A stretch of 64,000 nucleotides of DNA from Flavobacterium tagetis. Lineage in GTDB: Bacteria; Bacteroidota; Bacteroidia; Flavobacteriales; Flavobacteriaceae. Location of the stretch: the NCBI RefSeq assembly GCF_016735615.1, contig NZ_JAERSF010000001.1:62001-126000 (forward strand), given 5' to 3'. The notes below the pieces were generated by a model. The model was not told where the DNA came from, searched no databases, and was given only the letters and a program-made list of their open reading frames with translations. How positions within the stretch are numbered: the first letter of the stretch is position 1; each line of letters begins with the position of its first letter. This document shows positions 1-7,922 of this stretch, piece by piece. The translations under genes were made by a program, and so were the position numbers.

Positions 1-97
1 ATCTCGCAATTTCAGTCTCGATATAAGCTTTCACTTTATTCTCTTGACCACTAACTGCTCTAACTACGTACCATTTTTTCACATTATTATCTGCCAT
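1..97 (-). CDS. nusG: NusG transcription elongation/termination factor (N-terminal part)
   Basis: Only the first 32 codons are inside the window; the gene runs off the left edge. Translation from the ATG whose complement lies at 95-97 gives MADNNVKKWYVVRAVSGQEN and continues in frame. The W-Y-V-V-R-A-V-S-G-Q-E-x-K pattern is the start of the NusG N-terminal (NGN) domain, which binds RNA polymerase and modulates pausing, Rho action and transcription-translation coupling. It lies 10 bp downstream of secE in the same direction, the classical secE-nusG order, so the two are almost certainly co-transcribed with the upstream tRNA-Trp and tuf. Confidence 0.93.
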   Translation of the reverse strand, partial: MADNNVKKWYVVRAVSGQENKVKAYIETEIAR

Positions 98-107
98 CAC
101 AAAAAAA

Positions 108-305
108 TTATCCTTTTAACCAGTTAAAAAATCCAGCCAAAGCTTTTGCAAAAAATTCGTCTACTCCCCATGTTGCCAAAGCGAATAAAATCGAAAATAC
201 AGCCACAACAATTGTCAATTTTTGAACTTCAGCCCAAGCTGGCCAAGTAACATTTGACTTTAACTCTTCGAAAGCCTCTGATAAATAATTAGTAACTTTT
301 GTCAT
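108..305 (-). CDS. secE: Preprotein translocase subunit SecE
   Basis: A 65-residue protein with the short single-membrane-segment form of SecE. An amphipathic N-terminal part (NYLSEAFEELKSNVTWPAW) contains the conserved E-L-x-x-V-x-W-P motif, followed by one transmembrane helix at about residues 30-50. SecE clamps SecY in the SecYEG translocon of the inner membrane. Position between tRNA-Trp and nusG matches the conserved bacterial tuf-secE-nusG block. The start ATG at 303-305 is the only plausible one. Confidence 0.95.
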   Translation of the reverse strand: MTKVTNYLSEAFEELKSNVTWPAWAEVQKLTIVVAVFSILFALATWGVDEFFAKALAGFFNWLKG

Positions 306-323
306 TTGATATATTTTTTATTG

Positions 324-394
324 CACGGGCGGAGGGATTCGAACCCCCATCAACGGTTTTGGAGACCGCTATTCTACCCTTGAACTACGCCCGT
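324..394 (-). tRNA. trnW: tRNA-Trp (anticodon CCA)
   Basis: On the minus strand the sequence folds as a cloverleaf: acceptor stem ACGGGCG paired with CGCCCGT, anticodon stem GCGGT/ACCGT closing the loop CTCCAAA (anticodon CCA), and a T arm with GGTTCGAATCC. The discriminator base is G and the CCA tail is not encoded. It sits between tuf and secE and is probably processed from their common transcript. Confidence 0.95.
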
Positions 395-398
395 AATT

Positions 399-434
399 AA
401 AGCCAGTGATTTCAAATAAGAAATCACTGGCTTT
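399..434 (-). terminator. Hairpin after tuf
   Basis: A perfect inverted repeat, AAAGCCAGTGATTTC (399-413) with GAAATCACTGGCTTT (420-434), sits 16 bp past the tuf stop. The downstream tract on the minus strand is only CTTTAATTA, so termination may be partial, or the hairpin may be a processing or stability element between tuf and tRNA-Trp. Confidence 0.6.
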
Positions 435-449
435 TATTTATTTATAGAA

Positions 450-1637
450 TTACTCTACGATTTCAGTAACCTGACCAGCACCAACTGTTCTACCACCTTC
501 ACGGATAGCAAAACGTAAACCTACGTTCATAGCGATTGGGCTTAATAAAGCAACCTCAATAGTTAAGTTATCACCTGGCATTACCATCTCTACACCTGCT
601 GGTAAAGAAATAACTCCTGTTACGTCAGTTGTACGTACGTAGAACTGTGGACGGTAGTTATTGTGGAATGGAGTATGACGTCCACCTTCTTCTTTTTTCA
701 AGATATAAACCTCAGCTTTAAATTTAGAGTGTGGTTTTACTGAACCTGGCTTAATAATAACCATACCTCTTTTGATATCAGCTTTATCAATACCTCTTAA
801 CAATAAACCTACGTTATCTCCAGCTTCACCTCTATCAAGGATTTTACGGAACATCTCAACTCCTGTAATAGTAGAAGTTAATTTTTCAGCTCCCATACCA
901 ATGATTTCAACAGGATCTCCAGTGTTAGCAACTCCAGTTTCGATACGACCTGTAGCAACAGTTCCACGACCTGTAATTGTAAATACGTCCTCAACTGGCA
1001 TCAAGAATGGTTTAGCAACGTCACGTACTGGCTCTTCGATCCAGTTGTCAACAGCTTCCATTAATTCGATAATTTTAGGTACCCAGTTTGGATCATTGTT
1101 TAATCCTCCTAAAGCAGAACCTTGAACTACAGGACCATTATCTCCATCATATTCGTAGAAAGATAATAAATCTCTAATTTCCATTTCAACAAGCTCTAAT
1201 AACTCAGCATCATCAACCATATCCACTTTGTTCATGAAAACAACGATTCTTGGAATACCAACCTGACGTCCTAAAAGGATGTGCTCACGAGTTTGTGGCA
1301 TTGGACCATCTGTAGCAGCAACTACTAAGATAGCTCCGTCCATTTGAGCAGCACCAGTAACCATGTTCTTTACGTAATCCGCGTGACCTGGACAGTCAAC
1401 GTGAGCGTAGTGACGGTTAGCAGTTTCGTACTCTACGTGTGATGTATTAATAGTAATACCTCTTTCTTTCTCCTCTGGAGCGTTATCGATTTGATCAAAC
1501 GATTTTGCTTGACAGTAACCAGCATCTGACAATACTTTTGTAATTGCAGCAGTTAATGTAGTTTTTCCGTGATCTACGTGTCCAATTGTACCTATGTTTA
1601 AGTGCGGTTTGGAACGATTAAAATTCTCCTTTGCCAT
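450..1637 (-). CDS. tuf: Translation elongation factor Tu
   Basis: A 395-residue full-length EF-Tu, which delivers aminoacyl-tRNA to the ribosomal A site as a GTP complex. The G motifs are intact: GHVDHGKT at residues 19-26, the switch region [14 protein letters not shown] near 60, DCPGH near 81 and NKVD near 136. The beta-barrel domains II and III follow ([19 protein letters not shown], then RTTDVTG and the C-terminal [10 protein letters not shown]). It lies directly downstream of three tRNA genes, the ancient tRNA-tuf arrangement also known from E. coli tufB. A ribosome-binding purine tract is not obvious upstream, as usual in Flavobacteria. Confidence 0.98.
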   Translation of the reverse strand: MAKENFNRSKPHLNIGTIGHVDHGKTTLTAAITKVLSDAGYCQAKSFDQIDNAPEEKERGITINTSHVEYETANRHYAHVDCPGHADYVKNMVTGAAQMDGAILVVAATDGPMPQTREHILLGRQVGIPRIVVFMNKVDMVDDAELLELVEMEIRDLLSFYEYDGDNGPVVQGSALGGLNNDPNWVPKIIELMEAVDNWIEEPVRDVAKPFLMPVEDVFTITGRGTVATGRIETGVANTGDPVEIIGMGAEKLTSTITGVEMFRKILDRGEAGDNVGLLLRGIDKADIKRGMVIIKPGSVKPHSKFKAEVYILKKEEGGRHTPFHNNYRPQFYVRTTDVTGVISLPAGVEMVMPGDNLTIEVALLSPIAMNVGLRFAIREGGRTVGAGQVTEIVE

Positions 1638-1692
1638 TTTACTTAATTTTTAATCTTAGTTATATATTAATTTTCAATTTCCTACTTACTTG

Positions 1693-1764
1693 AGCCAATG
1701 TCGGGATTTGAACCCGAGACCTCTTCCTTACCAAGGAAGCACTCTACCCCTGAGCTACACCGGC
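1693..1764 (-). tRNA. trnT: tRNA-Thr (anticodon GGT)
   Basis: Minus-strand cloverleaf: acceptor GCCGGTG paired with CATTGGC (two G-T pairs), anticodon stem CTTCC/GGAAG around loop TTGGTAA giving anticodon GGT, and T arm with GGGTTCAAATCCC. It lies 55 bp upstream of tuf and is the last tRNA before it. Confidence 0.95.
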
Positions 1765-1847
1765 AGAGAGTTCTTATTTTAGATTTCTGAATTTAGATTC
1801 CAGATTTTTAAAAACCTAAAACCCAAAACCTTAACCTCTTTTATTTG

Positions 1848-1928
1848 TGGGGAGAGCAGGATTCGAACCTGCGAAGTTCACACAGCAGATTTACAGTCTG
1901 CCCTCGTTGGCCGCTTGAGTATCTCCCC
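1848..1928 (-). tRNA. trnY: tRNA-Tyr (anticodon GTA)
   Basis: A class II tRNA of 81 nt with a long variable arm. Minus strand: acceptor GGGGAGA paired with TCTCCCC, anticodon stem GCAGA/TCTGC around loop CTGTAAA (anticodon GTA), T arm GCAGGTTCGAATCCTGC, discriminator A. It belongs to the Thr-Tyr-Thr-tuf cluster. Confidence 0.95.
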
Positions 1929-1987
1929 TAATTTTAAAATCTCATTATCTTAAAGAACCAATTTCAAATCGCATTTGAAATTTATTG

Positions 1988-2061
1988 AGCCGATAGAGGG
2001 ACTCGAACCCACGACCTGCTGATTACAAATCAGCTGCTCTAGCCAGCTGAGCTACATCGGC
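1988..2061 (-). tRNA. trnT: tRNA-Thr (anticodon TGT)
   Basis: Minus-strand cloverleaf: acceptor GCCGATG paired with TATCGGC, anticodon stem GCTGA/TCAGC around loop TTTGTAA (anticodon TGT), T arm GTGGGTTCGAGTCCC. It is the first of the three tRNAs leading into tuf, about 90 bp downstream of hpf. Confidence 0.95.
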
Positions 2062-2151
2062 GAATGCATTAAAAAAGTCCGCTATTTCTAACGGACTGCA
2101 AATGTAGCTATTTTATCTTTTAATCAAAACATTTTTTAAAAAAAATTTCAA

Positions 2152-2454
2152 TTAAATGTGCGCTCTTATTTTTTCCTTCCTTTTTACAAGCAAACGTTCT
2201 AACGACTCTGCAGAAAGCTCAACCGCTTCTTCAAATGTTTTACACTGTTTTTTTACCAAAAAATCATCACCAGGAACATTAATCTTTATCTCCACCACCT
2301 TATTCTCCTTATCACTTGTTCTTTCTACTTTTAAAAAAACATCTGATGAGACCACACGATCGTAGTATTTCTCTAGCTTACCCATTCTTTCTTGGATAAA
2401 ATCGACCAATTTTCTGTCGACAGTAAAATTAACTGCATGAACATCTACCTTCAT
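2152..2454 (-). CDS. hpf: Ribosome hibernation promoting factor (short HPF / RaiA type)
   Basis: A 100-residue protein with the sigma-54-modulation / S30Ae fold. Visible hallmarks are the N-terminal strand MKVDVHAVNFTVDRKLVDFI, the helix RMGKLEKYYDRV, and the C-terminal helix DDFLVKKQCKTFEEAVELSA followed by a basic tail (RKEKIRAHI). It binds the decoding region of 30S subunits in stationary phase and inactivates or dimerises ribosomes. The length is that of the short form, with no C-terminal dimerisation domain. It lies 32 bp after the xerC-like gene and upstream of the tRNA-tuf block, and is probably co-transcribed with the recombinase gene. Confidence 0.88.
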   Translation of the reverse strand: MKVDVHAVNFTVDRKLVDFIQERMGKLEKYYDRVVSSDVFLKVERTSDKENKVVEIKINVPGDDFLVKKQCKTFEEAVELSAESLERLLVKRKEKIRAHI

Positions 2455-2486
2455 AATAAAAAATTTAGGATTAACATTTAGAACTA

Positions 2487-3380
2487 CTATTTATTTCTAG
2501 GATGCGCATCTTTATACACTTTTTTAAGTTCCGCCAAACTATTATGAGTATAAACCTGCGTAGATGCCAAACTAGAATGCCCTAGCAACTCTTTAACTGA
2601 ATTCAAATCTGCCCCATTATTTAAAAGATGTGTTGCAAAAGTATGACGAAGCACATGCGGACTTTTTTTTACCTTTTCTGAGACCCTACTAAAGTATGAA
2701 TTTATTAAACGATAAACAAAAGATTCGCTCAATTTTAACCCTTTTTTCGAAACAAAAAAATAGTCCGAATCAATCAAACTTTCCAAACCATCGCGCTCCT
2801 TTATATATGAATCAATTTGACCTGCAATAATTGGCAAAATAGGAATAATACGCTCTTTATTTCTTTTCCCTAAAACTTTAATTGTATTACTTGAAAGATC
2901 AACATTTTTAACCATCAAATGAATCAATTCAGCCCGACGCATTCCTGTAACATAAAACATTTCAACGACAAGCCTATCCCGAACACCTTCAAAGTCAATA
3001 GAAACATCTATCACAGCAAGCAAATCTTTCAATTCTTTTTCCGAAAAAGGAACCTGAACAGTTTTCGGAGTCTTTAAAGATTTATGCTTCAGCATAGGAT
3101 TAACTTCTATACATTTAATCTTCAAAAGAAATCTATAAAAAGCTTTCAAAGAAGCCATCTTCCTATTAATGGAAACATTTGAAATATTCTGATCAACCAA
3201 AAAAACAATCCAGCTTCTAACCAGACTATAACTTACCAAATCAATACTTTCCTGATCAAAAGATTCCTTCACAAAAACCTCAAAAGAAGCCACATCACTC
3301 AAATAAGCTTCAACCGTATGTTGAGAATATTTTTTTTCCAATAAAAGATAATCCAAAAAAGCTTCTTTATTCGTTTTCAT
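2487..3380 (-). CDS. xerC: Tyrosine recombinase XerC-like
   Basis: A 297-residue two-domain recombinase. Residues 1-90 form the SAM-like core-binding domain (KYSQHTVEAYLSD). Residues about 108-290 form the catalytic domain with the full set of active-site residues: Arg148 in TGMRRAEL, Lys172 in LGKRNKER, His242 and Arg245 in PHVLRHTFATH, His268 in LLGHSS, and the nucleophile Tyr277 in TQVYTH. Length and spacing match the chromosome-dimer-resolving XerC/XerD family rather than phage integrases. The start codon is 90 bp after rpsU, separated from it by a terminator, so it likely has its own promoter. Whether it is the XerC or XerD partner cannot be settled from one sequence. Confidence 0.9.
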   Translation of the reverse strand: MKTNKEAFLDYLLLEKKYSQHTVEAYLSDVASFEVFVKESFDQESIDLVSYSLVRSWIVFLVDQNISNVSINRKMASLKAFYRFLLKIKCIEVNPMLKHKSLKTPKTVQVPFSEKELKDLLAVIDVSIDFEGVRDRLVVEMFYVTGMRRAELIHLMVKNVDLSSNTIKVLGKRNKERIIPILPIIAGQIDSYIKERDGLESLIDSDYFFVSKKGLKLSESFVYRLINSYFSRVSEKVKKSPHVLRHTFATHLLNNGADLNSVKELLGHSSLASTQVYTHNSLAELKKVYKDAHPRNK

Positions 3381-3399
3381 AAAATCTAAAAATTAAGCA

Positions 3400-3448
3400 C
3401 AAAAAAACCGTTAGTATCAAAATTAAAACATTTTGACCACTAACGGTA
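3400..3448 (-). terminator. Rho-independent terminator of rpsU
   Basis: ACCGTTAG (3407-3414) pairs with CTAACGGT (3440-3447) across an AT-rich loop. On the minus strand the stem is followed by a run of seven T. It lies 22 bp past the rpsU stop and separates it from xerC. Confidence 0.75.
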
Positions 3449-3469
3449 ATTATTTTCTAAAAGCTGATA

Positions 3470-3664
3470 TTAACTTTCTAAACTATCTTTCAAGCCTTGA
3501 ATGTAAGCCGCTTTTTGGATTTGAGCTCTTTTGATAACAGAAGGCTTAATAAAAGCAGTACGTGCTCTTAATTGACGAACAGTTCCTGTTTTATCAAATT
3601 TTCTTTTATAGCGCTTTAATGCTCTATCGATATTTTCTCCGTCTTTAATTGGTATAATTAACAT
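3470..3664 (-). CDS. rpsU: 30S ribosomal protein S21
   Basis: A 64-residue, very basic protein with the S21 signature: MLIIPIKDGENIDRALKRYKR at the start, then a helical part rich in Lys/Arg (KFDKTGTVRQLRARTAFIKP). S21 sits on the 30S platform near the 3' end of 16S rRNA. Bacteroidota S21 has attracted attention because in this phylum the anti-Shine-Dalgarno sequence is occluded in the ribosome. It is monocistronic here. Unusually for this genome, it has a strong purine-rich GGAGGTGTC upstream of the ATG (about 3672-3680), closer to a canonical Shine-Dalgarno than its neighbours show. Confidence 0.96.
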   Translation of the reverse strand: MLIIPIKDGENIDRALKRYKRKFDKTGTVRQLRARTAFIKPSVIKRAQIQKAAYIQGLKDSLES

Positions 3665-3672
3665 AATATAGA

Positions 3673-3682
3673 CACCTCCTCT
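3673..3682 (-). promoter_or_regulatory. rpsU: Strong Shine-Dalgarno-like sequence before rpsU
   Basis: The minus strand reads AGAGGAGGTGTCTATATTATG, placing GGAGGTG about 8-10 bases before the rpsU start. Most genes in the window show only A-rich leaders, so this canonical site is an exception. A link to autoregulation of S21 through the anti-Shine-Dalgarno is a known idea for Bacteroidota and is inference here. Confidence 0.7.
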
Positions 3683-3807
3683 CGTTAAGGCTGCAAATGT
3701 ATATATTAATTATGAATTATGAGTTATAAATTTTGAATTATTTTTCAATCAAGACTTGAAATCGGAAAGAAAAATCATTTCACCCCCTTCATTTGCCTTT
3801 TAAAACA

Positions 3808-4950
3808 CTATTCTTTCAACAAATTTCTGGAAATAACCAATTTTTGAATTTCAGTTGTCCCTTCGCCTATAGTACACAATTTAGAGTCTCTATAGAATTT
3901 TTCTACTGGAAAATCTTTAGTATAACCATAACCTCCATGAATCTGAACTGCATCATTTGCAATTTTCACACACGCTTCTGATGCATACATCTTAGCCATA
4001 GCCCCAGATGTAGTTACTGGTTTATGCTGTTGTTTTAAGTATGCCGCTTTATGAAGCAACAATTCCGAAGCTTCGATTTCTGTTGCCATATCTGCCAACT
4101 TAAAAGAAATTCCTTGGAAATTACTAATTGGCTGCCCAAATTGATGCCTTTCTTTTGAATACTTTAACGCAGCTTCATACGCACCTTTTGCAATACCCAA
4201 AGATAGAGCTCCGATAGAGATTCTTCCACCATCAAGAATTTTCATAGCCTGAACAAAACCTTCACCAACCTCCCCTAATCTATTTGCATCAGGAACACGA
4301 CAGCCATCAAAAACTAATTCAGCTGTTTCGCTTGCTCTCATTCCTAATTTATTTTCTTTTTTACCAGATGAAAAACCTTTCATGCCCTTTTCAAACACAA
4401 ATGCTGTCATTCCTCTAGAATCGCCTTTTTCTCCAGTACGAACAATTACAACAGCAACATCTCCAGATATACCATGCGTAATAAAGTTTTTTGCACCATT
4501 TACAATCCAATGATCGCCGTCTTTAACTGCAGTTGTATTCATTCCCCCTGCATCTGATCCTGTATTATGTTCTGTAAGTCCCCATGCACCTATATATTCG
4601 GCTGTAGCCAATTTTGGAAGCCATTTTTTCTTTTGCTCTTCATTTCCAAAAGTTAAAATATGATTCGTACATAAAGAATTATGCGCCGCAACTGACAACC
4701 CTATTGAAGGATCTACTTTTGAAATTTCTTCTATAACTGTAATGTATTCATGATAACCTAAACCTGAACCTCCATATTCTTCTGGAACCAAAACTCCCAT
4801 GAAGCCCATCTCTCCAAGTTGCTTAAATAATTGTATTGGGAAAATTTGCTTTTCGTCCCATTCCATTATATAAGGTCTAATATTTTTTTCTGCAAAGTCT
4901 TTTATAGACTGTGCAATCATTATTTGCGTTTCGTTGTAATCAAAGTTCAT
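3808..4950 (-). CDS. Acyl-CoA dehydrogenase
   Basis: A 380-residue FAD-dependent dehydrogenase of the short/medium-chain acyl-CoA dehydrogenase family, which oxidises acyl-CoA to trans-2-enoyl-CoA and passes electrons to ETF. The N-terminal helical domain ([13 protein letters not shown]) is followed by the middle beta domain with [15 protein letters not shown], the conserved FAD/substrate segment. The C-terminal helical domain has [13 protein letters not shown] and [21 protein letters not shown]. The expected catalytic Glu is E363 in IGEGTTEIQ. Substrate chain length cannot be read from sequence; butyryl- or isovaleryl-type substrates are possible. It is followed by the HHH protein gene with 13 bp between. 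Confidence 0.9.
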   Translation of the reverse strand: MNFDYNETQIMIAQSIKDFAEKNIRPYIMEWDEKQIFPIQLFKQLGEMGFMGVLVPEEYGGSGLGYHEYITVIEEISKVDPSIGLSVAAHNSLCTNHILTFGNEEQKKKWLPKLATAEYIGAWGLTEHNTGSDAGGMNTTAVKDGDHWIVNGAKNFITHGISGDVAVVIVRTGEKGDSRGMTAFVFEKGMKGFSSGKKENKLGMRASETAELVFDGCRVPDANRLGEVGEGFVQAMKILDGGRISIGALSLGIAKGAYEAALKYSKERHQFGQPISNFQGISFKLADMATEIEASELLLHKAAYLKQQHKPVTTSGAMAKMYASEACVKIANDAVQIHGGYGYTKDFPVEKFYRDSKLCTIGEGTTEIQKLVISRNLLKE

Positions 4951-4963
4951 GAGTTAGTTTCTT

Positions 4964-5851
4964 TTAGAACTCCAAATATAAACTAATTATTTTTGCTTTT
5001 TCAACAGGAAAATCTTTAATTTTTGCTAAATCCTCAATATTATTAAAATTTCCATTCATACTTCTATACGTTACAATTTGTTTTGCGAGCCCATGTTTAA
5101 AGTACGAAAATTGAGCTAATTCTTTTAATGATGCTTCATTTACGTTTATTTTCTTCAAAGTTGAAGGAATTACAGCTTTAAAATGACTATTTAGCTCATT
5201 TATAACTTCTGGCGAAAGTCCCCAAATATCTTTCATCTGCTCCATTGACACAAATGATCCAACGATTTCTTTCTGCTTCAAGATTCTCGAGGACAACCCT
5301 TCTCCTATTCCGTAAATTTTCATCAAATCTTCTTGTGTTGCCTCATTAATATTTTTTATTTCTAACTTTTCTTTTTTCGGAAAGCTTTTTACAACGAATT
5401 CTTTTTTCTCCACATTATAGTTCTTTTTATTCTGCTTCCAATCTGGAAATTTAAACAAAGGAGAAATTTCCTTTAACAAAGAATCCGAGACTCCAGTAAC
5501 TGCCTGAAACTCTTCAGCCGAATTTACATATTTATTTTCTTTGCGAAATGCCATTAAGCGATCTATTTCTTCCACAGACATCCCGAGCTTGTATCCTTTA
5601 TAATCAGAAATAAAATTAGGGTTGAAAAGATAATTAATAGGGCTTGCCTTTTTATCATCTAGCTTTTTCTGATCGATTTCTGACTGTAGAGCAAGCCATT
5701 GCTCTTTTTCAGAACTTTTACTTTCTGAAATATTAAAATCGGATAAATAATAAAACAGTTGCAACCCTATCATAATAATGAAGAGCATAAAAACACCTAT
5801 CCGTTGCTGTTTAGTAAAATGAAAATACTTGTTTAAAGACTTAAAATTCAT
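4964..5851 (-). CDS. Membrane-anchored helix-hairpin-helix (ComEA-like) protein
   Basis: A 295-residue protein when started at the ATG complementary to 5849-5851. An in-frame upstream ATG at 5962 would add 37 residues without family resemblance, so the shorter start is preferred. Residues 15-35 form a membrane anchor (RIGVFMLFIIMIGLQLFYYL). Three helix-hairpin-helix units follow: one around 85-135 (GYKLGMSVEEIDRLMAFRKE), one around 165-225 (INEATQEDLMKIYGIGEGLS) and one at the end (NVNEASLKELAQF). This is the arrangement of ComEA-like DNA-binding proteins of Bacteroidota. DNA binding at the membrane, possibly in uptake, is inference; no other competence genes are nearby. Confidence 0.75.
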   Translation of the reverse strand: MNFKSLNKYFHFTKQQRIGVFMLFIIMIGLQLFYYLSDFNISESKSSEKEQWLALQSEIDQKKLDDKKASPINYLFNPNFISDYKGYKLGMSVEEIDRLMAFRKENKYVNSAEEFQAVTGVSDSLLKEISPLFKFPDWKQNKKNYNVEKKEFVVKSFPKKEKLEIKNINEATQEDLMKIYGIGEGLSSRILKQKEIVGSFVSMEQMKDIWGLSPEVINELNSHFKAVIPSTLKKINVNEASLKELAQFSYFKHGLAKQIVTYRSMNGNFNNIEDLAKIKDFPVEKAKIISLYLEF

Positions 5852-6048
5852 AAATAAAATTACTTTCGAAGAATAACTTAAGAAAAATCTTTCAAATTTA
5901 TTAAGAAAATTAGTAAGAAAAGTAACTTTTAAAAAATTATCGAATCTCTTATAAAAGTCCAATTAATTTAATGAATGTCAATACTTAGAGAATCTTTCTT
6001 ACGAGTACTGTAAAAAAAACAAAGATTTTATAACTTAAAACATGATAA

Positions 6049-6082
6049 TTGTTTTTATTTTTTACAAAAAACAATACATTTG
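6049..6082 (+). promoter_or_regulatory. Bacteroidota-type promoter for the amino acid permease
   Basis: TTG at 6049-6051 and TACATTTG at 6075-6082 match the -33/-7 consensus (TTG, 17-23 bp, TAnnTTTG) with a 23 bp spacer, 32 bp before the permease ATG. Confidence 0.6.
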
Positions 6083-6114
6083 GCACTTAATAACAAATAA
6101 ACCAATAAAATAAT

Positions 6115-7581
6115 ATGTCAATTTGGAGAGTTAAACCTATATCAGCCTTTGAGGCCGATATGAAAAAGAGTGATTTAAAGAGAGTCCTAGGAAAATGGAG
6201 TCTTACTGCCATTGGTGTTGGTGCCATTATCGGTGGGGGAATTTTTGTACTTACAGGTACTGGGGCTTATTATCATGCAGGTCCAGCATTAGCAATTTCG
6301 TTTATCATCGCAGGTATTGCGTGTGTATTTGCAGCTCTTTGCTATTCTGAATTTGCTTCTATTTTACCTGTTGAAGGATCTGCTTATGCATATGCTTACG
6401 GTACAATTGGAGAAGTCTTTGCTTGGATAATTGGATGGGGACTAATTCTCGAGTATGCAATGGGATCGATGACTGTAGCAGTTTCTTGGTCCGGATACTT
6501 TAATAAATTGCTCAAAATATTTCACATTCACCTTCCTGATTGGCTAACTACAGATCCTGCAAGCTACACAGGAGAAGGTTTTTCTATGAATCTTCCAGCT
6601 TTCTTGATCGTTATCTTAGTTATTTCATTACTTATTAAAGGAACAAAAAGTGCTGCTAAAGCAAATAACGCAATTGTTATTCTTAAAGTATCTGCTGTAA
6701 TCTTTGTAATTATTGCCGGTCTTTTCTTTATTAATACTGCAAACTGGAGCCCATTTATTCCTGAAGCAACTCAGATTGTTGAAAAAGAAACTACTCATAA
6801 TGCTTACGGAATTGGAGGTATTATCTCTGGAGCCGCAGCTATTTTCTTTGCTTATGTTGGTTTTGATGCCGTTTCTACACAAGCTGGAGAAGCTATCAAT
6901 CCTAAAAAAGATGTTCCTTTTGCAATTATCGCTTCTTTATTAATCTGTACTACCTTATACATTCTTGTTTCTTTAGTATTAACAGGAATGATGAATTACC
7001 AAGACTTTAATCCACTAGGAAAATATCCTGAAGCTATCAAAGCTCCTGTTGCTTATGCTTTTGATATTGCAGGACAAGGCTGGGCTGGTTCTATTATTAC
7101 TGTTGCCGCAACTATTGGTTTGATTTCTGTATTAATGGTAATGATCATGGGGCAATCCAGAATTTTCCTTGGAATGTCTAAAGATGGTTTAATTCCGCAA
7201 GTTTTCTCTAAAGTAAACCCTATTTCTGGAACGCCAAAAACAAACTTAATGATTCTTGGAGTTATTATCGCAACTGTTGCTGCTTTTACACCAATCAACA
7301 AATTGGCTGATATGACAAGTTTTGGCACTTTGTTTGCCTTTACAATGGTTTGTATCGCAGTTTGGATTTTAAGAGTAAAACAACCAGGATTAACCAGAAC
7401 ATTTAAAGTTCCTGCTTTACCAATTATTGCGGTATTAGGAATTGCAATCAATTCTTATTTAATTTTTAATTTAAGTAAAGATGCACAGTTATTATCTTTT
7501 GGATGGCTACTTCTTGGTATAATTGTATATTTTGGATATAGCAAGAAAAGATCTAGACTTAACAATACTACAGAAGAATAA
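6115..7581 (+). CDS. APC-superfamily amino acid permease (cationic amino acid transporter type)
   Basis: A 488-residue polytopic membrane protein with about 12 hydrophobic segments. Its family hallmark is GVGAIIGGGIFVLTG in the first helix, the substrate backbone-binding loop, plus SAYAYAYGTIGEVFAWIIGW and FFAYVGFDAVSTQAGEA. The N-terminal RVLGKWSLTAIGVGAIIG and overall length resemble the CAT/YfnA group, which imports amino acids by proton symport or exchange. Substrate specificity cannot be read from the sequence. It is monocistronic, with a promoter 32 bp upstream and a perfect terminator hairpin 20 bp downstream shared with the convergent pspC gene. Confidence 0.85.
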   Translation: MSIWRVKPISAFEADMKKSDLKRVLGKWSLTAIGVGAIIGGGIFVLTGTGAYYHAGPALAISFIIAGIACVFAALCYSEFASILPVEGSAYAYAYGTIGEVFAWIIGWGLILEYAMGSMTVAVSWSGYFNKLLKIFHIHLPDWLTTDPASYTGEGFSMNLPAFLIVILVISLLIKGTKSAAKANNAIVILKVSAVIFVIIAGLFFINTANWSPFIPEATQIVEKETTHNAYGIGGIISGAAAIFFAYVGFDAVSTQAGEAINPKKDVPFAIIASLLICTTLYILVSLVLTGMMNYQDFNPLGKYPEAIKAPVAYAFDIAGQGWAGSIITVAATIGLISVLMVMIMGQSRIFLGMSKDGLIPQVFSKVNPISGTPKTNLMILGVIIATVAAFTPINKLADMTSFGTLFAFTMVCIAVWILRVKQPGLTRTFKVPALPIIAVLGIAINSYLIFNLSKDAQLLSFGWLLLGIIVYFGYSKKRSRLNNTTEE

Positions 7582-7597
7582 CAAATACAACTTTATA

Positions 7598-7632
7598 AAA
7601 AAAAGCTCCAAATTTACATTTGGAGCTTTTTT
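7598..7632. terminator. Bidirectional terminator between permease and PspC gene
   Basis: AAAAAGCTCCAAAT (from 7601) pairs with ATTTGGAGCTTTTT across loop TTAC, with A-run on one side and T-run on the other, so it can stop transcripts from both strands. Confidence 0.85.
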
Positions 7633-7859
7633 TATAAATCAAATACTGACGTTCTTTTTGAGCGAATTAAATCTTTTAGCCTAATCCAGAAAGCGAGAGT
7701 TAAATAAACTCCAAATCCTAAACCGACTGTAACAAAAGAGATGTAGATAAAAAACAAACGCACACTCGTTACACGCATTCCGAGTTTATCTGCTAGTCTT
7801 GAAGAAACATGAAAACCATATTTTTCAAAAAAGAATTTAAGTTTTAAAATTGCTGACAT
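7632..7859 (-). CDS. PspC domain protein
   Basis: A 75-residue protein with the PspC fold. The N-terminal part contains FHVSSRLADKLGMRVTSVRL, followed by a long hydrophobic helix (FFIYISFVTVGLGFGVYLTLAFWI), then a basic tail. PspC family proteins sense or respond to envelope stress. Stand-alone short PspC genes are common in Flavobacteria and their partner is unknown. Here it is downstream of nothing obviously related (DUF2851 gene 64 bp upstream), and shares a terminator with the permease. Confidence 0.8.
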   Translation of the reverse strand: MSAILKLKFFFEKYGFHVSSRLADKLGMRVTSVRLFFIYISFVTVGLGFGVYLTLAFWIRLKDLIRSKRTSVFDL

Positions 7860-7922
7860 TTCTTTTTTTGATTTTAGATTTACAAAAATAACAATTATCT
7901 AATTATCAAATTTTCTAATTCG

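Noticed and set aside
772-1125. 117-codon open frame antisense to tuf
   Set aside because: A shadow frame of the highly constrained tuf codons; no independent start or promoter.
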